The position numbers were made by a program, and so were the translations under genes. DNA of 64,000 nucleotides, taken from Paracoccus indicus (GTDB lineage Bacteria; Pseudomonadota; Alphaproteobacteria; Rhodobacterales; Rhodobacteraceae). Positions 6,981-15,457 of the stretch are shown here, piece after piece; the first letter of the stretch is position 1, and each line of letters starts with the position of its first letter. Where the stretch lies: positions 1 to 64,000 of the forward strand of contig NZ_PYWA01000009.1 in the NCBI RefSeq assembly GCF_003056335.1. The letters run 5' to 3'. The notes below the pieces were generated by a model. That model was not told where the DNA came from. It worked only from the letters and a program-made list of their open reading frames with translations, and searched no databases.

Positions 6981-7607
6981 TCACCACCGGTTGGCTTTTT
7001 CGGGTCGGATGCTCGGCCGAGCATCCCTATGACAGTGGAGCAAGCGTGCCGATGCCCGGGGCGCGACAGCTGCAAGGGCATCCGCAATGGAATAAACTGA
7101 AGCCCCCGAGGGCACCAGGGCCAGACCTTCCTGCTTTGCGAAGCGGATCAAGTGGGGAAGATCCGCATTCTTCCGGCGCGGGATCATGCGAAAGCTGAAC
7201 CGCAACTCTGGTAGCCAAGACAACGTCTTCGTCGGCACCGCCCAGATGACCAAGGCGTTGCCAGGGCGCACGCTAAAATCGGAGCAAGTCCAGTCTGGGT
7301 CGGCGGTAGGCTCCAAGGCCAACACCGGACCCTCGGCCAAGTCTTTGTCGGCCTCACTCAGAATACTAGGGTAGAGGTGGTTAGCCCACAAATTCGCCCG
7401 CTTGTGATCCAGTTTCGTCAACTTTACGCCCCCGGCCCTGTTCTGGTGAGCCATAATTTGGAACCTCTCGTTGACACGCTCTGGCATGGCGACGCCGGCA
7501 CTCGTGACACGCTGTGACATGAAATACACCAATAGGCGGCTGCCCACTCTGCGGGGAGGCAAGTCGTGGTTGGGGAGCGTTGCCTTGATAGAGGTAAATC
7601 TGGTCAT
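6981..7607 (-). CDS. Uncharacterised protein, first gene of an island operon
   Basis: This 208-residue protein starts at ATG 7607 behind a clear AAGGA six bases away. I do not recognise the family. It is soluble by eye, with no membrane segment or signal peptide. Notable stretches are the hydrophobic NALVIWAVPTKTLSWLPELR and the basic FRMIPRRKNADLPHLIRFAK. The C-terminus is rich in Arg and Ala. It is followed at once by the MbcA/ParS-like gene and then by the DUF6634-like gene. All three probably share one transcript starting in the 7608-7908 gap. Confidence 0.55.
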   Translation of the reverse strand: MTRFTSIKATLPNHDLPPRRVGSRLLVYFMSQRVTSAGVAMPERVNERFQIMAHQNRAGGVKLTKLDHKRANLWANHLYPSILSEADKDLAEGPVLALEPTADPDWTCSDFSVRPGNALVIWAVPTKTLSWLPELRFSFRMIPRRKNADLPHLIRFAKQEGLALVPSGASVYSIADALAAVAPRASARLLHCHRDARPSIRPEKANRW

Positions 7608-7818
7608 GACTGGTCCTTGATTGAACTAACCGCACATTCGCGGCTGGAGACGTTCATCCAAGGGGGACGAACGCGTGTTTCAGAAGGACCCGGGTCAGCA
7701 ATTAGTCATGAGTTTCGGATGCACCGCCGTCAAGCAGACGTCAGGAAACGCCACCCTGAGGCGTGCGTCGTCAACACATAGAGTTCAAACTTGGCTAAAC
7801 ATCTGAATCAAAACGATA

Positions 7819-7852
7819 CCACTACTTAACGCCTTCGTAGTGGCAGTTTTTT
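7819..7852. terminator. Hairpin CCACTAC/GTAGTGG with T-run on the plus side
   Basis: A perfect 7-bp stem around an 11-base loop is followed on the plus strand by six Ts. Read on the minus strand the tail is only TATCGTTTTG. It may act as a second-line or bidirectional terminator behind the glutamine-synthetase-like gene, insulating the island. Confidence 0.5.
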
Positions 7853-7866
7853 GCGTGTCGGAATGG

Positions 7867-7893
7867 CAAAAAACCCTGCAAAAGGCAGTTTTA
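7867..7893 (-). terminator. Intrinsic terminator of the ABC transporter/GS-like operon
   Basis: On the minus strand the sequence reads AAAACTGC, CTTTT, GCAGGG, TTTTTT. It is a short CTGC/GCAG stem extended by A:T pairs, ending in a T-run about 16 bases after the stop codon of the glutamine-synthetase-like gene. Confidence 0.6.
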
Positions 7894-7908
7894 CGGCGGT
7901 CATTACAA

Positions 7909-9252
7909 TCAGACCGTGTCGAGATACAGCTCGACAGTCTCTTCGTCCGAGAGTTCCGCCATGTAGTGCAGTTCCTGGCGCTTGGTCATCAGGTAGTTCT
8001 CGACCAGATGAGCAGGCAGGATGCGGCGGATTTCGGGGCATTTGTCGAAGGCCTCGATCGCTGCGCCCCAGTCACCGGGCAGCTGGGCCAGGTTCTTGTC
8101 ATAGGCGTTGCCCTTGAAGGGGGCGGGCGCCTCCAGCTTGTCCTCGATGCCGTTCAGGGCTGCGCCAAGGATGGCCGCGACGGTCAGATAGGGGTTAACG
8201 TCGCCCCCCGCCACGCGGTGTTCGATCCGCCGCGCCTTGGGGCCCGATGACGGAATGCGGATCGCTGCCGTGCGGTTCTCATAGGCCCAACCGATGCCGG
8301 TCGGCGCATGGGCATTGGGCACCAGCCGATCATAGCTGTTTTCATGCGGCGCAAACAGCAGCGTCGATCCGGGCATGGCACGCAGGCAACCGGCGACGGC
8401 CTGGCGCAACTCCTCGGTCCCCTCCTCGCCGCCGTTGTCGAAGATGTTGCGCCCGTCCTTGGTCAGGATCGAGAAATGCATGTGCAGCCCGTTGCCGGAA
8501 AACTGCTCATAGGGTTTGGCCATGAAGCTGGCCGCAAAACCGTAGTTGCGGGCGACGCCCTTGACCAGCGTCTTGAACAGCCAAGTGTCGTCGGCGGCCT
8601 TCAGGGGATCGGCCTGATGCATCAGGTTGATCTCGAACTGGCCGGGGCCTGCTTCGGAAATCGCGGTATCGGCGGGGATGTCCATCGATTCGCAGGCGTC
8701 ATAGAGCGTGGTGAAGAACTGGTCGAAGGTGTCCAGCGCGCGCAGCGACAGAACCTCGCCGCCGGTGCGGCGCTTGCCGGACCGCGGGCTGGGCGGCACG
8801 CGCAGCTGGCGGCCGCTGTCGTCGATCAGGAAGAATTCCAGCTCGGTCGCGACGACGGGCACCAGCCCTGCCGCGTCATAGCGTTCGACCACGCGGGCCA
8901 GCGCCTGACGCGGATCGCCATCATAGGGGGTACCGTCGGGGTGGAACATCCACAGGGGCAGCAGCGCGGTGGGCGAGGCTTCCAGCCATGGCATGGGGAC
9001 GAAACCGCGTTCGGTCGGCAGCAGCAGCCCGTCGGGGTCGCCGGATTCGAAGACCAAGGGGCTGTCCTCGACGTCCTCGCCCCAGATGTCCAGGTTCAGC
9101 ACCGAATAGGGGAACTTGGTGCCCTCCTCGACCAGCTTGTCGGCGTATTTCGCGGGCAGACGCTTGCCCCTTGCCACGCCGTTCAGGTCGGCGGCCGCGA
9201 CGCGGATCGTCCGGACCTCGGGGTGTTCGCGCAGCCATTCCATCTGGATCAT
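7909..9252 (-). CDS. Glutamine synthetase-family ligase (gamma-glutamyl-amine/amino acid type)
   Basis: This is a 447-residue glutamine-synthetase-fold enzyme with the metal and ATP site motifs: ELEFFL at 138-143, GPGQFEINL at 202-210, GNGLHMHFS at 253-261, NRTAAIRIP at 326-334 and the R-x-E-x-R motif in RRIEHRVAG. The divergence of these motifs from GlnA and the length fit the PuuA/GlnT-like group, which ligate glutamate to amines or other acceptors. The ATG at 9252 overlaps the permease stop (ATGA), so it is co-translated as the last gene of a polar amino-acid ABC operon. The transporter probably imports its substrate. The precise acceptor is unknown. Confidence 0.85.
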   Translation of the reverse strand: MIQMEWLREHPEVRTIRVAAADLNGVARGKRLPAKYADKLVEEGTKFPYSVLNLDIWGEDVEDSPLVFESGDPDGLLLPTERGFVPMPWLEASPTALLPLWMFHPDGTPYDGDPRQALARVVERYDAAGLVPVVATELEFFLIDDSGRQLRVPPSPRSGKRRTGGEVLSLRALDTFDQFFTTLYDACESMDIPADTAISEAGPGQFEINLMHQADPLKAADDTWLFKTLVKGVARNYGFAASFMAKPYEQFSGNGLHMHFSILTKDGRNIFDNGGEEGTEELRQAVAGCLRAMPGSTLLFAPHENSYDRLVPNAHAPTGIGWAYENRTAAIRIPSSGPKARRIEHRVAGGDVNPYLTVAAILGAALNGIEDKLEAPAPFKGNAYDKNLAQLPGDWGAAIEAFDKCPEIRRILPAHLVENYLMTKRQELHYMAELSDEETVELYLDTV

Positions 9253-10073
9253 CTCACTATCTGGGGGCGATACTTGACACGCCGGACCTGCCCCGGAAGG
9301 TGTCGGTTCAGGCGCCGGTTCACCCTGCCAAACAGCCAGATCAAAGCCAAGGTGGCAGCGACGAAATAAGCCGCCGCGATCGGATAGGCCACGAAGGGGT
9401 TGAAGGTCTTGTCGGCGAAATAGCTGGCATAATAAAGCGCATCGCCGCGCTGCTGGAACGCCGGGAAGCCGCTGAAATAGACCAGCGTCGTGGCGTGGAA
9501 CAGGAAGATCGCCTCGTTGGTATAGCTGGGCCAGGCCAGCCGCATCATCGTCGGCCAGATGATGCGCCGGAACCGCGTCCAACCGGTCATGCCATAGGCA
9601 TCGGCGGCCTCGACATCGCCCTTGGGGACCGACATCAGGGCCCCGTGGAAGATCTGCGCGGAATAGGCGGCGGTGTTCAGGATCAGGACGAACAGCCCCC
9701 CCGCCCAGGCCCGCGTCATCCAGCTGGTCTGGACCGTGATGCCCAAGATGTCGACGCCAGCGCGGGGCAGCAGGACCAGCGCCTCGTAGGCGATGAAGAA
9801 CTGGATGAACAGCGGGCTGCCGCGGAAGACGAAGATGAAGGCATTGGCAGGACCGCGCGCCCAAGGATGCCGGCTGGCCTTGGCGACCGCCAGCCCATTG
9901 GCCAGCACGAAGCCGAAGGCCAGCGCCAGGAACGCGAAATAGAGGTTCCAGATCAGCCCCGATCCGATCAGCGTGAACTGTTGGCACAGGGTGTAATCGG
10001 CGCGTGGCAGCAGGCGTTCGCCCATGCCGATGGACCGCAGCGCGTAATCGGTGATCGTCTGCGCGCAGGTCAT
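9249..10073 (-). CDS. Polar amino-acid ABC transporter permease (HisM-like)
   Basis: This 274-residue inner-membrane permease has about five to six hydrophobic segments. Its cytoplasmic EAA loop reads DVEAADAYGMTGWTRFRRII, which contacts the ATPase. It is the second permease of a HisQ/HisM-type pair. Its start ATGA overlaps the stop of the upstream permease, and its own stop overlaps the start of the ligase gene. The family imports lysine, arginine, ornithine, histidine or octopine-like compounds. The substrate here is not defined. Confidence 0.9.
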   Translation of the reverse strand: MTCAQTITDYALRSIGMGERLLPRADYTLCQQFTLIGSGLIWNLYFAFLALAFGFVLANGLAVAKASRHPWARGPANAFIFVFRGSPLFIQFFIAYEALVLLPRAGVDILGITVQTSWMTRAWAGGLFVLILNTAAYSAQIFHGALMSVPKGDVEAADAYGMTGWTRFRRIIWPTMMRLAWPSYTNEAIFLFHATTLVYFSGFPAFQQRGDALYYASYFADKTFNPFVAYPIAAAYFVAATLALIWLFGRVNRRLNRHLPGQVRRVKYRPQIVR

Positions 10074-10936
10074 GCCGACACCCCCGCGCCCATCGTGGCC
10101 TGCCCGCGCGACAGGCGGCGCGTGACCCGCGCCAGCACGCGTTCCGAGATGAAGGTCATCAGCAGGTAGAAGACCAGAATGCCAAGGAAGTAATAGAGCC
10201 GCCAGTCGGGATGAGGATAGGTGAAGGCACTGGTCTTGGACCCGCCCAGCTCACGCGCCCAATAGACGATGTCCTCGACCCCCAGCAGGAACAGCAGCGG
10301 CGTGGCCTTGATCAGGATCATCCACAGGTTCGACAGCCCCGGCAGGGCATAGGTCCACATCTGCGGGATCAGGACGCGGCGCGTCACCTGGCGCTGCGTC
10401 ATGCCATAGGCCTCGGCCGTTTCCAGCTGCGAATGAGGCACCGCCTGCATCGCGCCGTAGAGCACGTTGGCGGCGAAGGCCCCGAAAACTACGGAAAAGG
10501 CGATGACCGCCAGGAAGATGCCATAGGCGTCATGCACCCAGGGCGGGCTGGTGCTGAGCGGCAGCTTGGCCGCGGCGCAGACCACGAAATCATTGCCCTG
10601 ACGGATGGGGGCATCGCTTTCGCACAGCATCTTGGCGCGCAGCCATTCGAAGCCCTGGTCCAGCGCGATCGGCACGAACAGGAAGAACAGGATGTCGGGA
10701 ATGCCCCGCACCATAGAGGTATAGATCTTGCCGAACCAGCGCAGCGGCGCGACCCGCGACCGCGAGGCCATGGCTCCGCCAAAACCGAACAGCAGCGCGA
10801 CCGGCGCGGTGATCGCCAGCAGCAGCAGCACCGTTCCGAAGCTGCCATAGAACAGCAAATGGGTGCCCGAGGTCAGATAGCATGACAGCCAGGCAAGCCC
10901 CTCAAGCGAGGACGGATCGGTGCAATAGGAAAACAT
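10070..10936 (-). CDS. Polar amino-acid ABC transporter permease (HisQ-like)
   Basis: This is a 288-residue permease with multiple membrane helices. The EAA loop QLETAEAYGMTQRQVTRRVL is present about two-thirds along. It carries a long periplasmic or loop insertion between the first and later helices (around FEWLRAKMLCESDAPIRQGN), longer than in the enteric HisQ. It follows the binding-protein gene by about 50 bases and overlaps the HisM-like gene by four bases, so the two permeases probably form a heterodimer. Confidence 0.9.
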   Translation of the reverse strand: MFSYCTDPSSLEGLAWLSCYLTSGTHLLFYGSFGTVLLLLAITAPVALLFGFGGAMASRSRVAPLRWFGKIYTSMVRGIPDILFFLFVPIALDQGFEWLRAKMLCESDAPIRQGNDFVVCAAAKLPLSTSPPWVHDAYGIFLAVIAFSVVFGAFAANVLYGAMQAVPHSQLETAEAYGMTQRQVTRRVLIPQMWTYALPGLSNLWMILIKATPLLFLLGVEDIVYWARELGGSKTSAFTYPHPDWRLYYFLGILVFYLLMTFISERVLARVTRRLSRGQATMGAGVSA

Positions 10937-10986
10937 CGGATATCCCGGATGGCCGCCGCGGTGCGTGACCGCGGCGGCGGGTCATG

Positions 10987-11721
10987 TCACTCGAAGGTCA
11001 GGGCGTCGTCGCCGAACCACTTGACGATCAGCTCGTTCAGGCTGCCGTCTTCCTTCATCTCGGTGATGACGGCGTCGAACTTGTCCTTCAGCTCGGTGTC
11101 GGACTGGCGCAGGCCCATGCCGATGCCTTCGCCCAGGGGAACGGCATCCTTGCCGTCGACCCAGACCAGCTCTCCGCCCGATTCCTCGACGATGGGGGCC
11201 AGGAAGTCGCGGTCGGCGAAGACGGCGTCAGCCTCGCCATTGCGGACGGCGGCGACGGTCTGGTCGGGATTGGGGTATTCCAGCAGGGTCGCGCCGGTCT
11301 CGGCCACATGACCAGCCTGGATGGTGCTGGTCTGGGCGGCGATGATGCCGCCTTCGACGTCCACGTCAGCCGACAGCGCCGCATAGGCCGAAGGCATCGC
11401 GGGCGTATAGGGCTGCGTGAACTGTATGACCTGCTTGCGTTCCTCGTTGATGTTCATGCCGGCCATGATCGTGTCATAGTTCGAGGACACGAGGTTCGGA
11501 ATGATCGAGTCCCAATCGTTGCGGACCCAGGTGCACTCCAGCTCGGCGCGGGCGCAAAGCTCATTGCCCAGCTCGATCTCGAAGCCGGTGACTTCGCCGG
11601 TCGCATCGTCGATGAAGTTGTAGGGGGCATAGGCGCCCTCGGTGCCCATGCGGATGGTTTCGGCATTCGCCAGACCGGCGGTCAGTGCCATGGCGGCGGC
11701 GGCAATCATCAGAGTCTTCAT
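10987..11721 (-). CDS. Periplasmic amino-acid-binding protein (SBP family 3)
   Basis: This 244-residue protein has a signal peptide (MKTLMIAAAAMALTAGLANA, cut after residue 20). The mature start ETIRMGTEGAYAPYNFIDDA is the classic first ligand loop of family-3 amino-acid-binding proteins, and GFEIELGNELC follows. It captures the substrate and delivers it to the two permeases encoded downstream. An AGGAGAG sequence precedes the ATG at 11721 by about ten bases. It is the second gene of the operon, after the ATPase. Ligand identity cannot be read from the sequence; basic amino acids or opine-like compounds are typical. Confidence 0.9.
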   Translation of the reverse strand: MKTLMIAAAAMALTAGLANAETIRMGTEGAYAPYNFIDDATGEVTGFEIELGNELCARAELECTWVRNDWDSIIPNLVSSNYDTIMAGMNINEERKQVIQFTQPYTPAMPSAYAALSADVDVEGGIIAAQTSTIQAGHVAETGATLLEYPNPDQTVAAVRNGEADAVFADRDFLAPIVEESGGELVWVDGKDAVPLGEGIGMGLRQSDTELKDKFDAVITEMKEDGSLNELIVKWFGDDALTFE

Positions 11722-11756
11722 GCTGACATACTCTCCTGTTGGTGTTCGTTTTTTTA

Positions 11757-12554
11757 TTAAGCCATCGTGGCCGACAGGAACTGGCGCAGACGGTCGGTCT
11801 GCGGGTTCCCGAACAGCTGCGAAGGCGGGCCTTCTTCGCAGATCACGCCCTGGTGCAGGAAGACGACGTGATCGCTGACATCGGCGGCCAACCGCATGTC
11901 ATGGGTGACCATGATCATCGTGCGATGTTCACCGGCCAGATCCTTGATGACCTTGACGACCTCTTGCTGCAATTCCGGGTCCAGCGCGCTGGTCGGTTCG
12001 TCGAACAGCAGCGCGGTCGGCTGCATGCAAAGCGCGCGTGCGATGGCCGCGCGCTGCTGCTGGCCGCCCGACAATTGCGCGGGCCAAGCGTCGCATTTGT
12101 CGCCGATGCCGACCTTGTCCAGCAGGGCGCGGGCGCGGGCTTCCACCTCGGCGCAATCCTCGCCCAGAACCGTCAGCGGCGCCTCCATGACGTTCTGCAG
12201 GATCGTCATATGGGCCCATAGGTTGAACTGCTGGAAGACCATCGACAGGTTGGTGCGGAACCGCGTCACCTGCGCCCGGTCGGCGGGCGCACGGTCCTGA
12301 CCGAGGCCCTTCCAGCGCACGGCCTCGCCGTCGAACAGGATATCGCCCGCCTGGCTGTTCTCGAGCAAATTGCAACAGCGCAGAAGGGTGGATTTGCCGG
12401 AACCCGATGATCCGATCAGGCTGATGACATGACCGCGCGGAGCGGTCATCGACACGCCCTTCAGCACGTCGAGCTGGCCATAGGACTTGTGCAGCCCGTT
12501 GATCTGGATGACCGGCACGGTCTTGTCGGAGGGGGTCGGGGTCTTGTTCATCAT
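11757..12554 (-). CDS. Polar amino-acid ABC transporter ATPase (HisP-like)
   Basis: This 265-residue ATPase has Walker A GSSGSGKST at 48-56, the Q-loop in MVFQQFNLW, signature LSGGQQQR at 161-168, Walker B LLFDEP at 182-187 and the H-loop MVTHD. It powers the transporter encoded by the next three genes. I chose the tandem ATGs at 12554/12551; a longer frame begins at a TTG at 12623 but reads poorly. No strong ribosome-binding site is seen. It is the first gene of the five-gene operon, about 95 bases downstream of purS on the same strand. Confidence 0.88.
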   Translation of the reverse strand: MMNKTPTPSDKTVPVIQINGLHKSYGQLDVLKGVSMTAPRGHVISLIGSSGSGKSTLLRCCNLLENSQAGDILFDGEAVRWKGLGQDRAPADRAQVTRFRTNLSMVFQQFNLWAHMTILQNVMEAPLTVLGEDCAEVEARARALLDKVGIGDKCDAWPAQLSGGQQQRAAIARALCMQPTALLFDEPTSALDPELQQEVVKVIKDLAGEHRTMIMVTHDMRLAADVSDHVVFLHQGVICEEGPPSQLFGNPQTDRLRQFLSATMA

Positions 12555-12648
12555 CCGCGCATTGGGCGTCAAACGCCACGAATTTGCAACGGGGACTTGC
12601 GGGCAACCTGACCATAAGGCCAAGCTGCCGCAACGTCATCGCAGCCTG

Positions 12649-12888
12649 TCAGGCAATCTCGATCGAGTATTTTTCGATCACGGTATTGGCCAGCAGGCCC
12701 TCGCACATCTTCGCCACTTCCGCGCGGGCGGCCTCGGCGTCGGTGGCGGCCAGGTCCAGTTCGATCAGCTTGCCCTGACGGACGCCGGAAACGCCGTCAT
12801 GGCCCAGACCGCCAAGCGCGTGGCGGATCGCCTCGCCCTGCGGGTCCAGAACACCGTCCTTCAGCATGATGGTGACACGGGCTTTCAT
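12649..12888 (-). CDS. purS: Phosphoribosylformylglycinamidine synthase subunit PurS
   Basis: At 79 residues this matches the usual PurS length. It begins MKARVTIMLKDGVLDPQGEA, the family's hallmark, and contains GVRQGKLIELDL. PurS bridges PurQ and PurL so that ammonia passes from glutamine to FGAR in step four of purine synthesis. It lies 14 bases downstream of purC and is probably co-transcribed with it. purQ and purL are not next to it here; the next gene belongs to an amino-acid transporter. Confidence 0.95.
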   Translation of the reverse strand: MKARVTIMLKDGVLDPQGEAIRHALGGLGHDGVSGVRQGKLIELDLAATDAEAARAEVAKMCEGLLANTVIEKYSIEIA

Positions 12889-12902
12889 CGCGGGCTTCCC
12901 TC

Positions 12903-13664
12903 TCAGTTGATCGCGGTCGGTTTCAGGCTGGTCGTATTGGCGGGCATCAGGCCCAGCCTGCGCGCCACCTCGGTATAGGCGTCTGTCAGGTTGCCCAGAT
13001 CGCGGCGGAAGACGTCCTTGTCCAGCTTCTGGCCGGTCTTGACGTCCCACAGGCGACAGCTGTCGGGGCTGATTTCGTCGGCGACGATCAGGCGCATGAA
13101 GTCGTTGTCCCAGACGCGGCCGATCTCGATCTTGAAGTCGATCAGCTTGATGCCCGCGCCATAGAAGACGCCCGACAGGAAGTCGTTCACGCGCAGGGCC
13201 AGCGACACGATGTCGTCCAGATCCTGCTGGCTGGCCCAACCGAAGGCGATGACATATTCCTCGGAAACCATCGGATCGCCCAACTCGTCGTTCTTGTAGC
13301 TGTATTCGACGATCGGACGGGGCAGCAGCGCACCTTCCTCGAGGCCCAGACGCTTGGACAGCGACCCGGCGGCAAAGTTGCGCACGATCACTTCCAGCGG
13401 GATGATCTCGACCTGGCGGATCAGTTGTTCGCGCATGTTGATGCGGCGGATGAAGTGGTTGGGCACGCCGATGTTGGTCAACCCCTGCATGAAGAATTCC
13501 GACAGGCGGTTGTTCAGCACACCCTTGCCTTCGATCGTCGCCTTCTTCTGGGCATTGAACGCCGTCGCATCGTCCTTGAAGTACTGGACCAGCGTGCCGG
13601 GTTCCGTACCTTCGTACAGGATCTTGGCTTTACCTTCGTAAATCTTCTTGCGCCGCGGTGCCAT
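12903..13664 (-). CDS. purC: SAICAR synthetase (phosphoribosylaminoimidazole-succinocarboxamide synthase)
   Basis: This 253-residue cytoplasmic enzyme joins CAIR and aspartate using ATP in purine synthesis. The N-terminus [20 protein letters not shown] contains the [11 protein letters not shown]-loop motif. [18 protein letters not shown] and [13 protein letters not shown] are the other conserved PurC blocks. I chose ATG 13664 over the longer frame to 13694 because PurC starts just before [17 protein letters not shown] stretch precedes it. It is divergent from the zeta inhibitor gene and followed by purS. Confidence 0.96.
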   Translation of the reverse strand: MAPRRKKIYEGKAKILYEGTEPGTLVQYFKDDATAFNAQKKATIEGKGVLNNRLSEFFMQGLTNIGVPNHFIRRINMREQLIRQVEIIPLEVIVRNFAAGSLSKRLGLEEGALLPRPIVEYSYKNDELGDPMVSEEYVIAFGWASQQDLDDIVSLALRVNDFLSGVFYGAGIKLIDFKIEIGRVWDNDFMRLIVADEISPDSCRLWDVKTGQKLDKDVFRRDLGNLTDAYTEVARRLGLMPANTTSLKPTAIN

Positions 13665-13797
13665 GGCCCCACCGTCCTTTCGGATGTCTCTCAATGAGGC
13701 GGCTTAACGCAGAAAGGCATCTGGGGGCAATACGAGGGTTGCGACATGAGGTGCGAAAGGCTCTTATCTTCCTCAAGTCACAGCAGGAGGTGGACCG

Positions 13798-14112
13798 ATG
13801 ACCACGTTTGACGACCGAGAACGCGCCTATGAGGCGAAATTCGCCCATGACGCCGATCTGCGCTTCAAGGCCGAAGCACGCCGGAACCGCCTTCTGGGCG
13901 AATGGGCGGCCGAGCAGCTGGGCAAGACCGGCGACGATGCCCGCGCCTATGCCATGACCGTCGTCACCTCGGACTTCGAGGAACCGGGCGAGGAAGACGT
14001 CTTCCGCAAGGTCCAGACCGACCTGCAGGACGTCAGCGACGACGCCACCATCCGCGCCAAGATGGCCGAACTGATGACCGAGGCCCGCCGTCAGGTCGCC
14101 GAGGAAAGCTGA
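13798..14112 (+). CDS. F1FO-ATPase inhibitor subunit zeta (DUF1476 family)
   Basis: This 104-residue protein starts MTTFDDRERAYEAKFAHDAD and continues FKAEARRNRLLGEWAAEQLG, the arrangement of the zeta subunit described in Paracoccus denitrificans. There the N-terminal segment inserts into F1 and blocks ATP hydrolysis while allowing synthesis. A strong AGGAGG lies seven bases before the ATG. The gene is monocistronic, divergent from purC, and its stop abuts the stop of the convergent MATE gene. The acidic stretch SDFEEPGEEDVFRK is also typical. Confidence 0.93.
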   Translation: MTTFDDRERAYEAKFAHDADLRFKAEARRNRLLGEWAAEQLGKTGDDARAYAMTVVTSDFEEPGEEDVFRKVQTDLQDVSDDATIRAKMAELMTEARRQVAEES

Positions 14113-15456
14113 TCACGCGACGGCCGCGTCGCCCTGCGGGGGCGTCGCGGCATCCTCGGCATGGCCGTAACGGCGCAGCATGGTGATGGCGCGCGCGGTG
14201 TTCAACGCCATCAGCGCTGCCCACAGGCCGTGATTGCCCCAGATCGGCGGCAGGATCAGCACCGCCACAACGAAGACCGCGACCGAGCGGATCATCGCGT
14301 TGCGCATGTCCCGCGTCAGGGTCGCCCCGATGAAGATGCCGTCCAGCATCCAGCCCGCCACGCCGATCAGCGGCGCAAGCCCCAGCCACGGCAGATAGAC
14401 CCGCGCCTCGGCCCGGACCTGCGGCGAGGTCGTCAAGATGTCGATGATCGCCCCGCCCGCGATGATGAAGACCAGCCCCAGCACGACCGCGCCCCCCAAC
14501 CCCCATTGCGAGGTCAGGATGGATGCCCGGCGCACGCGGTCGGGCCGATGCGCGCCCACCGCCTGCCCCACAAGGCTTTCGGCGGCGAAAGCAAAGCCGT
14601 CCAGCGCAAAGGCCGTCAGCGCCACGAATTGCAGCAGCACCTGATTGGCGGCCAGTGGCACGTCGCCTTGCCCCGCCCCCAGGAACAGAAAGCTGGTCAT
14701 GCAGCCCTGCAGCAGCACCGAACGGATCATGATGTCGGTGTTCACCCGCGCCAGCCGGTCGATCTTGGCCCGCGCAAACAGGCTGGCCGTATCGCGAGCC
14801 GCCGTGATGGCACGCGCCAGCACATGGCGCGCCAGCCACAGCCCGACGGTCAGCCCCGCCAGCTCGGCCGCCAGCGTGGCCCAGGCCACGCCGCTGACCC
14901 CCAGGCCCAGCCCCAGCACGAACCAGATGTCCAGACCCACGTTCAGCCCGTTCTGCAGCAGTTGCAGCCCCAGCACCGCACGGGTGCGTTCGACCGCGAT
15001 CAGCCAGCCGGTGATCGCGTAAAGCCCGATGGTCGCAGGCGCCCCCCAGATGCGGATGGCCAGGTAATCGCGGGCCAGTGTTTCCACCGCATCCGATGCA
15101 GGTGCCAGCCGGAACGCCGCCCAGAAGATCGGCACCTGCAGCGCGATGAAGACCGCCCCCGCCGCCCCCGCAATGGCCAGCGCGCGCAGCAGATGGGCAC
15201 CGACCTCGGCCTCATCGCCCGCGCCGTGGCTTTGCGCCACCAGCCCGGATGTCCCCATCCGCAAAAACCCGAACACCCAATAGATCGAGGTCAGAATGAC
15301 CGCGCCAATGCCCACCGCACCGATCGCCTCGGGTAGGCCCAGCTGGCCCACGACGCCGGTATCGACCAGCCCCAGCAGCGGAACGGTCAGGTTCGACAGC
15401 ACGATGGGCAGCGCGATGTTCAGCACGCGCCGATGCGTCAGCAGAGGGCCTTCCAT
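14113..15456 (-). CDS. MATE-family efflux transporter
   Basis: This is a 447-residue inner-membrane protein with about twelve hydrophobic segments in two halves. The N-terminal IALPIVLSNLTVPLLGLVDT and VFGFLRMGTSGLVAQSHGAG, and the equivalent AFALDGFAFAAESLVGQAVG in the second half, are diagnostic of MATE exporters of the DinF-like branch. Such pumps export cationic drugs or metabolites using Na+ or H+. The start lies one base from the stop of the hotdog thioesterase upstream on the same strand, so these genes are likely one transcript. Confidence 0.92.
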   Translation of the reverse strand: MEGPLLTHRRVLNIALPIVLSNLTVPLLGLVDTGVVGQLGLPEAIGAVGIGAVILTSIYWVFGFLRMGTSGLVAQSHGAGDEAEVGAHLLRALAIAGAAGAVFIALQVPIFWAAFRLAPASDAVETLARDYLAIRIWGAPATIGLYAITGWLIAVERTRAVLGLQLLQNGLNVGLDIWFVLGLGLGVSGVAWATLAAELAGLTVGLWLARHVLARAITAARDTASLFARAKIDRLARVNTDIMIRSVLLQGCMTSFLFLGAGQGDVPLAANQVLLQFVALTAFALDGFAFAAESLVGQAVGAHRPDRVRRASILTSQWGLGGAVVLGLVFIIAGGAIIDILTTSPQVRAEARVYLPWLGLAPLIGVAGWMLDGIFIGATLTRDMRNAMIRSVAVFVVAVLILPPIWGNHGLWAALMALNTARAITMLRRYGHAEDAATPPQGDAAVA

Positions 15457-15457
15457 G

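Larger units (their letters stand above)
7608..7908. other. Intergenic region with the island operon promoter and two hairpins
   Basis: No gene is seen. The left part should hold the promoter of the minus-strand operon starting at 7607. The right part holds two terminator-like hairpins below the glutamine-synthetase-like gene. This stretch is the visible junction between the AT-richer island and the GC-rich core. Confidence 0.6.

Noticed and set aside
7909..9987. A 692-residue fusion of a permease-like region and glutamine synthetase
   Set aside because: The first 245 residues are the wrong frame of the HisM-like permease. The ligase has its own ATG at 9252 overlapping the permease stop.
14161..15336. 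Plus-strand frame opposite the MATE gene
   Set aside because: Very rich in Arg, Gln, His and Pro, typical of antisense reading of a membrane protein gene.
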